Source: Dicyema japonicum
Taxonomy: Eukaryota > Dicyemida > Rhombozoa > Dicyemidae
Assembly (NCBI GenBank): GCA_011109175.1
Contig: RDEW01000003.1
Coordinates: forward strand, 1-64,000
Length of the DNA: 64,000 nucleotides
Direction: 5' to 3'
A model generated the notes under the pieces. It was not told the origin of the DNA. It ran no database searches and saw only the letters and a program-made list of their open reading frames with translations. This document shows positions 58,498 through 64,000 of this stretch, piece after piece (positions within the stretch are counted from its first letter, which is position 1; every line of letters begins with the position of its first letter). The position numbers and the translations under genes are program-made.

Positions 58498-58735
58498 ATG
58501 AGGTCCCGGGTCCGAATCTCGCTATTTTTTATTCGCTTCCACGCATCTACGATGCTTCTGGGTTGACGAGTGACGTCTTCCTCAGTGTGTCATCACTGCA
58601 GAACTGATCTTATAGGACTCGCACACAAGTAAAAAGAAAAGAACGGGAAGTCAAGAACATTTTCAATGGCTTGGATTAGTTAGCACGATTGTTCTTAAAT
58701 AAAGTGTGAGTTCTGCCTAAACTGAGGTTTAACTA
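58498..58735 (+). repeat. tRNA-derived SINE copy
   Basis: GGTCCCGGGTCCGAATCTCG (B box region) followed by CCACGCATCTACGATGCTTC, GGGTTGACGAGTGACGTC, CTCGCACACAAGTAAAAAGA and AAATAAAGTGTGAGTTCTGC. Body order is identical to the minus-strand copy at 53155-53462. The A box end is missing or too diverged to identify. Confidence 0.75.
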
Positions 58736-59760
58736 ATGGAAATGTCGCACACCATTATGGTTACGCATTCCATAACGGTTACAGTGATAAATAAGGTCAG
58801 TCAAGACCACTGTATTAACTATTGATTTTATTTTATATCAATAATAAAGATCACTGACCTTGTTAAACAGAATCGATCGCTCACCACGAAGAGGAAAAAT
58901 GATAGAATTAAATTAAATTACATTAAAATACACATACATACATAAAGCTGGGAGAATAAAGATTAAAAAGCTGGGAGAAAAGTTCCGAAAAAGATTAATA
59001 ATAAAAAAAGGAGGAAGGGTCTAGGTGTGGAGTCCAAGCCTTATGGTAGGACTCAGATGTAATACCCTCCAGAAATCTCCTTAACTCTTTTGTCAATAAA
59101 TCGTTGTTGTTGTTACATTAAAATATTTCCAAAGACCAATGGTAACCAAACTAACTAACTCCTTGATCACTCGTTCCAGCATTCCAGAACTTGTCACCAG
59201 GTAACGACGTTGTCCCCGGGGAAAGAATTTTTGGATCCTCTTGATGCCGGACAGGCATTGGGCGCCTCCTCAGTAAGGTGGATCCAGTGACGCCATCAGA
59301 AGGAAGGAAAATAATTTTGACAAACAATCCACGTAGCACCACATGGCGCCTAACGTTTTTTTGATAAAAAAAGAAAAAGAAACTGGCTGAGTGAGCGCAT
59401 TTCTTTGAAAATCGTCAGGGGAAATTCGTTCTCCAGTAATTGCTAACTGTTAATTTTTGTCTTTAATTGGCTCAATTAATTCTTAAAAAAAATGTCAAGT
59501 ACTGTAACGTTTATCTTAATGTAACCGTAATGGCATGTGACAGGAAACATTACTACTCCTTGGCGGCAGGGCTGTTATTATTAAACAATGATTATGACTT
59601 TATTGACAAAAATCGCCCCACTAATAATAATCAATTAAAACAATAAATTTGTGTCAATCGTAAGCAAGCTATTTTGAGTCACAATCGATATAATACTAAT
59701 TTATTTTTTTAATGACACCGAATATAAATAAAAAGTCTTGGATAAGGGAATCTGGAGCAT
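58736..59760. other. Non-coding stretch with possible retroelement 3' tail
   Basis: About 1 kb. At 58790-58865 an imperfect inverted repeat (AAGGTCAGT ... ACTGACCTT) encloses an AT-rich loop. At about 58985-59117 sequence ending in GTTGTTGTTGTT looks like a LINE 3' end with a trinucleotide tail, but no coding part remains. Nothing else recognised. Confidence 0.4.
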
Positions 59761-59774
59761 CGTTGAAATATACT

Positions 59775-60000
59775 GAGAATGGAGTTGGTATCTCCACCAA
59801 ACAGAGCAATGGAAAGCTGTTATATCTGTCAAGATGACAGTTTTCGTGGAAGGCCAAGGATAACTTTGCCTGTCGTCCTACAAAAGGATTTCAAAATTTA
59901 AAGAAAGAATTGAAATCCACGACGACTTGGATTCATTAGTGCCCTGGCTAACAATAGAGATGTTTGGAATAGGTTGACATCCCAAATTGTTTATTTTGCT
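59775..60000 (+). mobile_element. LINE C-terminal fragment
   Basis: The plus frame contains FRGRPRITLPVVLQKDFKI, and after a frame change ALANNRDVWNRLTSQIV. These match the conserved C-terminal G.RGRPRTTLP.VL..DL and LA.DR..W..... motifs of the LINE family. It is a dead 3' piece. Confidence 0.65.
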
Positions 60001-60252
60001 GCACATACGGGGATAAGTTCTTAATCATAAAATTCATGAAAGAGGCTTTATCCAGTTCCAACAATGGGAGTAGGACAGATCTTTTCCAAACATCACGTCA
60101 ATCCATATCAGCCATTGTAGAAACCACTCCATTGGAGTATAAAAACGAGGAGTTTTTTGATGTCGACCAGTTATTGGGTGTTACCTAAATTAGGTGTATT
60201 CTTTTAGGAATTTAAGAAGGCGAAAAAGAATTCTTTTACCAAGTGACCAGTG

Positions 60253-60342
60253 GGTGATCGGATTGGCCCAATGATCCAAAGGATCACCAAGGATCTGCTT
60301 GAGACTAGATGGCTTCTAGAGCGTATCTCGATAGCTAAAAAG
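60253..60342 (+). mobile_element. Retrotransposon 3'-end fragment, diverged
   Basis: DRIGPMIQRITKDLLETRWL followed by LERISIAKK aligns with ADELVRKIGSMIQAVTKDPR...ERISLAI at 51934-52077. It is the third and most diverged copy of that 3' end. Confidence 0.6.
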
Positions 60343-60657
60343 TAATTGAATTTTGTAATTTATTAATGTGTCAAGAAATCACAAAAAAGTAAAATATTAA
60401 TTTACATAATCTCAACTTAACCATTAAGTGTATAAAGTATTATTTTTTTCTGAAAATTTTTTTAACACGATCCTTAAATTTACTGAAAAGCACACAGCAT
60501 CTAAGAATAATGGGCAAAAAAACCTATTCCCTCTATCCGCATGTGATATCAATCCACTATCCCCTAATTTCTAAAAATTAATTAAATATATACATCTTTC
60601 GAAGGGAAGTGTGGAGAAGACACATTAACACGTACACGCGGCTTATTGATTATATAA

Positions 60658-61739
60658 CTATACCACAGCAGCATGTCTTCCGATCCAGTCAAAGCCCCAA
60701 TCACAGGTGGAATTCTTTCTATTTAGTAGTTTATGGAACATTCCTCGCAAATTGCTGTAATCAGGTTTCTCGACAAACCCAAGTCCTCGACAGTATGTTA
60801 TATACGAATTGAATTCGCCTAATAATCACTATTCACTATGTACTAGGGAATCCGTGACATAAATCAGAAACAGAGACAGTCTGTTTCGTTTCTCCAATCT
60901 TTCTATATCGTTCAGTCGTGGTTTCTGCTTTGAGTCCCTGCCAAGGAAGAGTCCCTCTCAGAAAGTACATAAGCATATGTCCAAGTGACTCCAAATCATC
61001 CCTCCTACTTTGCTCTATTTATCACAATATGTAGTGACCTATCCCAAGATGTGTATTCACGCTCATATATCTTGCTGTCCCAGTGAGGGCTTTGTGTTCT
61101 CTATATGGCACGTGGTGGCCAGACACGGGGTTTATGTACTCTTTCGCCAAACCAAAGTCGACAGCATGAACAATATGTGTTTTGTTGGATGATTGATGAC
61201 CCACTAGAAAGTTCTCTGGTTTGATATCTCTGTAGATTATTGCTTGTTCGTGAATAAATTCAAGTCGATGTAGCTGTTAAGTGTATCATAATCATACTAA
61301 TTGTATTGCAATCATACAAACTGTTTTCACTGAAAAACGACGATTGCAGCTGTCAAATAAATTCTCAAGAGTGGGGCCCAACAATTCCATTACAAGAGCA
61401 TTATAGTTATTTGTAGAACCATAGTAGAACACGTGGGGGATGCCCTCTGGTGTAAATCACCAATAAACCTCCACCACGAAGTCTTCCGTAAAATTGATAT
61501 TCCTTGTGAAGCTGGACAGACTTTGAATTTATTAATTCCTTTAATAAATTTAATAATAAATACAAGTTTAATGGCCACATATTCGTTAGTATACAAATTC
61601 CTCCCTTAAGATTAAGACTAAAAACACGACCTAATCTGATCTCTCCAAAGTTGCCAGAACCAATCTTTCTTCCCACTCTGTAGTTCGATCCGATCATAAG
61701 TATTCCTTTATCATAATTTGCCTGTTTCCTGTCCTCCAT
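60658..61739 (-). CDS. CSNK1G: Casein kinase 1 gamma-like Ser/Thr kinase
   Basis: CK1 gamma kinases are membrane-associated and act in Wnt receptor phosphorylation and vesicle traffic. On the minus strand from ATG 61739: [20 protein letters not shown] (Gly-rich loop), then [11 protein letters not shown] (VAIK lysine), [13 protein letters not shown], then, in further short exons, [20 protein letters not shown] (DFG) with [40 protein letters not shown] and [16 protein letters not shown] ending in [14 protein letters not shown] at 60658. Retained GARYMS-type P+1 loop (GTARYMS) and EYI.P....PYREHKSLTG identify the gamma subfamily. Introns of about 20-30 nt interrupt the gene and not all boundaries were resolved. 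The protein ends soon after the catalytic core, without the C-terminal palmitoylation tail usual for CK1 gamma. Confidence 0.83.
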
Positions 61740-61881
61740 TATGTTAAGTAGGAATGTCTCACTACATAAAACATTAAGTTATTAAAAAATAATTTACAAT
61801 TTGTTTATAATTAAATATTTAATAATTTCGTTTTGTCTTTTGTTGTACTATTTGCCAATAATAAATTAAAAATCATAGTTC
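61740..61881. promoter_or_regulatory. Bidirectional promoter region between two kinase genes
   Basis: The 142 bp between divergent start codons must hold both 5' untranslated regions and promoters. It is AT-rich (TTATTAAAAAATAATTTAC, TTTATAATTAAATATTTAAT) with no specific factor site that I can name. Confidence 0.5.
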
Positions 61882-63128
61882 ATGGATCCCAAAAAGTTAT
61901 TTGAAAACCTCGAACTAATTGGAAAAGGGTCATTTGGGACAGTTTATAAGGCCTTGGATACTTCCAATGGGAAAACAGTTGCCCTTAAACTGATGGATTT
62001 GAATATTATTGAAATGGAAGTCGAGGACATTCAAAGAGAATTGGCCGGTTTATCCCAAAGTCACTGTCCTTTTATAACGCAATATTACGCCTCATATATT
62101 CAAGTATAAGATCTCTCATAGTTAAAGGATACTACATTATGGATTTCTATGGAATATATGAGTGGGGGGTCTGTTGCTGATTTATTACTTGAGGTAACTC
62201 TTAATGAGGCTCAAGTGGCCATTATTGCAAGCAACGTCTCCCAGGCTCTTATTTATCTACATTCAAAGAGTGGACGAATTCACAGAGACGTTAAATGTAT
62301 AAAATTAACTTAAAATGAAGCTGCGAATATATTACTTTCTGAGACGGGGACGTCAAATTGGCTGACTTTGGCTCCTGTGGAGTAATTAGTGGAACTGATA
62401 AACGGAGTACATTTGTTGGGACTCCTCTTTGGATGGCACCTGAAGTCATTCTTCAGCAGGATTATGATTATAAAGTAAATCAGCTTTTTATTCTCAGATT
62501 GATATTTGGGGGTTGGGAATTACTTGTATTGAAATGGCTATGGGAAAGCCCCCACATTCTGACAAGCATCCAATGAAAGCTCTATTCCTTATCCCCCATT
62601 CAGACTCACCTCAGCTTCCTCCAACTTTTTCGAAGCAATTTCGACAATTCGTGGATCTCTGTTTAAACAAGGACCCTCGTGATGTAAGAATAACTTAGCT
62701 CATGCTAGCGACCACATGCAGAAGTATTAGTGAAGCATCCATTTCTACGAAAGTGTAAGAAGAAACATCATTTGGTTGAAATTATTAAACGATCACGTTC
62801 TAACATTTCCCCAACCATTCCATCCGATTCCTCTCCTAGTGACGATGGGGATTGTGGTAGTCTCCTCTCTCCTATCACTCACTTCAGTTTTTAATAACAC
62901 TGTCCTCTCATCTCCCCCCGCTCGTAACAATTTCCTTACTGATTTCATAAATAATGTAGTTTTATGGTAATCGTTTAGTTCATGAATAATTACAGTTCTG
63001 TACAGTTTAGCGTGTTTGACGGATTGATTAGCTCCCTTCAGTCAATATCGTCAACGAATCCATATTTTAATGACAATTTGGCAAATATTATTGTTACGAA
63101 TTTTGCATCCACCAAGACATCACTATAA
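61882..63128 (+). CDS. GCK-III subfamily STE20 kinase (MST3/MST4/YSK1-like)
   Basis: STRIPAK-associated Ser/Thr kinase family. From ATG 61882: [20 protein letters not shown] (Gly loop), VALKLMDLN (catalytic Lys), an 18-nt intron (62104-62121), [25 protein letters not shown], a 24-nt intron (62297-62320), [30 protein letters not shown], intron 62475-62497, [32 protein letters not shown], intron 62684-62708, [15 protein letters not shown], intron about 62857-62887, [20 protein letters not shown], and a last exon [14 protein letters not shown] ... NFASTKTSL ending TAA 63126-63128, placed like the dimerisation region of family members. One base appears missing at about 62347 (between LLSET and DVKLADFG), so the gene is either damaged or has an assembly error there. 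Confidence 0.82.
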
Positions 63129-64000
63129 CTTGTCTTTTTAATAATTGTATTTGCTATTTAAATTTGTTCAGTTTTATCAATTTTAGTAGATTTCCGTTTT
63201 AGATTTTTCTATTATTGGTGTTTATTCGGTCGCTATGTCCATGACCATATAAAAATGTCGCTTGGCTCACCAATGACGTGGTGGCATTGTACACTGGACG
63301 TGAAAAAGAGCCGCAAACCCACTATCCCCTTCTCCTGGAGACGTGGATGATGTCGTGTATAATGTGGACCTCAAAGTTAGATTTTTCGCTTGGCAAAAAG
63401 AAGAGAGTTGTGGGTTACTAAATGACAGATGTAAAACTATGGAAACGATAAGATGTTAAAACTCAGTTGGTGATCGCAATTACCATGGTTTTAATAATAT
63501 GAGGTAAGAAATCTGATTTTGGCTGAAACTTGCGAATCAGTTAAAACTGCAAAAATCGCTTAGGGGTTTCTTGATAAAAAATTATTTTTTAAAATTTAAC
63601 TGATAAAGCATGAGAGAGAACAACGTAATTCCTTTTTGAAATAGTTTCTTAAGGGTTGATATACGGGGGAGAGCAGTCAAGCATTGGATTGTGACCATAC
63701 GAACAAATTGAACAACGAGCGATATGATCGTGGATAGGATCAAAACTCTAATGAAGGATTTATTAGTCTAAAAAAGACAAAATTCAGATGATATATCAGA
63801 AAATCAATTCTTATATAATCGACCACTTTTCTGAAAATTCAGGTTCTTCTATAATCCACCAATTTTCCTGAACTTTTTCGAAGCTTCCAAATGGCTGATT
63901 CAAGAGGTTTTTATCATTTATTGTGGCCATGATTTATCAATTACCCAAAAATTTACCTTTACTGATAAAATAGATTACGATTTTGTATCTTACATAGTAA
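63129..64000. other. Non-coding end of the window, no gene recognised
   Basis: About 870 bp after the kinase gene with only short frames, no recognisable repeat from elsewhere in the window and no RNA gene seen. Confidence 0.45.

Noticed and set aside
62191-62205. A 15-nt GT..AG segment in the GCK-III kinase as an intron.
   Set aside because: Keeping it in frame gives VTLNE, which aligns with the expected kinase sequence before QVAII. It is coding.

Overview
The window is nuclear DNA from a small-genome, probably parasitic animal. It is AT-rich and intron-dense, with metazoan genes: polybromo, the axonemal coiled-coil protein CFAP157, casein kinase 1 gamma, a GCK-III/STE20 kinase and the nucleolar WD40 protein TBL3/UTP13. 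Most introns I could place are only 18-25 nt long. Introns this short in an animal with ciliary genes fit a dicyemid mesozoan (Dicyema-like) best. An orthonectid or myxozoan is a weaker alternative. The taxon is an inference; the intron sizes are read directly.

Layout. (1) 1-39876: three head-to-tail copies of a 13-15 kb segment (R1 1-15056, which is entered partway; R2 15057-28042; R3 28043-39876, truncated at its right end). Each copy carries, in order: the 3' end of CFAP157, a hAT remnant, a minus-strand ORF of unknown function, an antisense non-LTR reverse-transcriptase fossil, a minus-strand unknown multi-exon gene, a polybromo gene, a short basic-N-terminus gene, a dead Tigger-like DNA transposon, and the 5' part of the next CFAP157. 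R2 and R3 share a deletion of about 1.77 kb relative to R1. R3 has the cleanest polybromo bromodomain region. (2) 39877-44700: a nearly full-length non-LTR retrotransposon with a PHD-like finger, RT and restriction-like endonuclease, flanked by a target-site duplication, then two minus-strand retrotransposon fragments. (3) 44900-47500: TBL3/UTP13. (4) 47580-53470: a transposon graveyard with two further Tigger-type elements, a nested 5'-truncated retrotransposon with its own target-site duplication, a split integrase fossil and tRNA-derived SINEs. (5) 53973-55964: the most unusual locus, a probable micro-exon gene. It has a signal-peptide-like first exon, 19 consecutive in-frame micro-exons of 27-51 nt (all multiples of 3, all phase 1-1) and a last exon encoding a short hydrophobic tail, about 287 residues in total. 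(6) 55965-60600: gene-poor, with SINE and LINE remnants. (7) 60658-63128: a divergent kinase pair, CK1 gamma (minus) and GCK-III (plus), 142 bp apart.

The housekeeping genes do not form a pathway. The main biology is local amplification of a CFAP157-polybromo segment with unequal decay of the copies, and a modular Thr/Ser/acidic-rich, probably surface or secreted protein whose exon structure would let any micro-exon be skipped without a frameshift. That is the architecture of the micro-exon genes known from schistosomes. I know of no such gene described from this kind of organism, but I could not search.
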